Shown here one piece after another: positions 63,303 through 64,000 of a stretch of DNA of 64,000 nucleotides (within the stretch, counting starts at the first letter, position 1; every line of letters begins with the position of its first letter). This DNA is from Sindora glabra (taxonomy: Eukaryota > Streptophyta > Magnoliopsida > Fabales > Fabaceae). The stretch is taken from NCBI GenBank assembly GCA_020226215.1, contig CM035226.1:59295455-59359454 (forward strand), written 5' to 3'. The translations under genes and the position numbers were made by a program. Under the pieces are notes generated by a model that was not told where the DNA came from, searched no databases, and worked only from the letters and a program-made list of their open reading frames with translations.

Positions 63303-64000
63303 ATGGTCAAGAAAAAGGATAACTTTTGACAATTTGTAGAAAAATTAAATGAATATTTTAAGTGGACTTTTTGCCAATGTGAATTTCCTAGAGCTAGTTC
63401 AAGAATTATGTCATATTTATTTGGAGTTAAAGGCCATGATATTAATGTATGCACTTAAGTTCTTAACGACATCTTAAGCTTAAGCTTTCCTAGCAAATGG
63501 TGGTTCTAATAAAAAAGTCAAGACATAATTGGTTTGACTAGTAATGAAAGAGTTAATAATTCCAAATCTAAAAGTTTGCATTAATTTATGGTTTCTAATT
63601 TGTTTAAGAACAAGAACAAAGGTAAGTTTCATAATTCACTAACCATGCATTTTATTTTAAACAACATTGCATTTAATGTTGTTCAGACTTCATTTTTTCT
63701 TGAATTTGTGTGGAATGCTGCTGTGGATGTCCTGGTTATATAGTGCCAAGTTGTTCAAATTTGTGAACTAAATTGATTCTTAATTGTAGAATAGAAGTAA
63801 TATTGAAAAAAATTAAGAAATCATGGGTAATAATTGGTTGCATAGTAATGTCTGATATTTGGTCAAATATGAAATAAAGAACTTTCCTCAATGTCATTGT
63901 ATATTCTCTTAGAAGAGCAATATTTTTGAACTTTTTTGAAATTTCCAAAGGAAAAAAGACTAGTCTATTTCTAAAAGATATTATTTCATTAGTTATTATA
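63303..64000 (+). pseudogene. hAT-family transposase pseudogene, 5' part, runs off the window
   Basis: From an ATG at 63303, a broken frame matches plant hAT transposases. It has a BED-type zinc-finger region (CQCEFPRASSRIMS, GVKGHDINVCT), then NIAFNVVQT, then the DUF659 domain (KKIKKSWVIIGCIVMSDIW, SLRRAIFLNFFEISKG). Intact relatives excise and reinsert DNA through an RNase H-like fold lying further downstream, beyond the window. The first zinc-ligand Cys appears replaced by Trp and the first His by Tyr. Stops occur at about 63327 and 63459 with several more beyond, and at least one frame change. The minus-strand frame at 63736-63948 is its antisense shadow. Confidence 0.78.

Noticed and set aside
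1..64000. tRNA, rRNA or other structural RNA genes
   Set aside because: No tRNA arm or box sequences, or rRNA-like blocks, were recognised on reading. A covariance-model scan was not possible here, so small RNAs could have been missed.

Overview
The window is nuclear DNA of a flowering plant, most likely a eudicot. It is very AT-rich, its genes are split by short GT-AG introns, and it is packed with plant-type transposable elements (Ty1/copia, Ty3/gypsy, CACTA-like, hAT and short inverted-repeat elements). I could not narrow the species. Only about 9 kb around 21.2-30.1 kb holds convincing host genes. That island has visibly higher GC in its exons than the flanks.

Layout. 1-17.5 kb: old, decayed LTR-retrotransposon sequence on both strands, with a 33-bp minisatellite (2.8-3.0 kb), a 1.4-kb direct tandem duplication (10.58-13.39 kb) and two related short inverted-repeat elements (7.4 and 15.3 kb). 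17.5-19.5 kb: a CACTA-like element end with internal tandem repeats. 21.31-25.37 kb: a ten-exon gene for mitochondrial ribosomal protein uL1 (434 residues). 27.30-30.14 kb: a six-exon membrane-anchored receptor-like Ser/Thr kinase whose last exon carries a one-base insertion. 33.6-40.7 kb: a class III peroxidase pseudogene in three pieces, with an internally deleted copia element (36.405-39.852 kb) in its second intron. 41-48 kb: AT-rich repeat debris, including an (AT)n tract. 48.0-58.5 kb: a decayed Ty3/gypsy chromovirus-like element, itself interrupted by a 1445-bp solo LTR (49.369-50.813 kb, 5-bp target duplication) and by about 1.5 kb of foreign sequence inside integrase. 58.55-58.85 kb: a 296-bp foldback element with 92-bp arms. 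63.3 kb to the window end: a broken hAT transposase running off the edge.

The two host genes are independent housekeeping and signalling genes on the plus strand. Nothing suggests a shared pathway. The rest is a record of nested insertion and decay. I looked for an undescribed system (arrays, operon-like clusters, unknown conserved ORFs) and found none I can support. The points most worth following up are the kinase frameshift and its overlapping upstream ORF, the copia element with TA...TA termini, the split peroxidase, the 1.4-kb tandem duplication and the palindrome-bearing LTR family. All exon boundaries were inferred by reading splice consensus and family conservation by eye, without transcript data or database searches.
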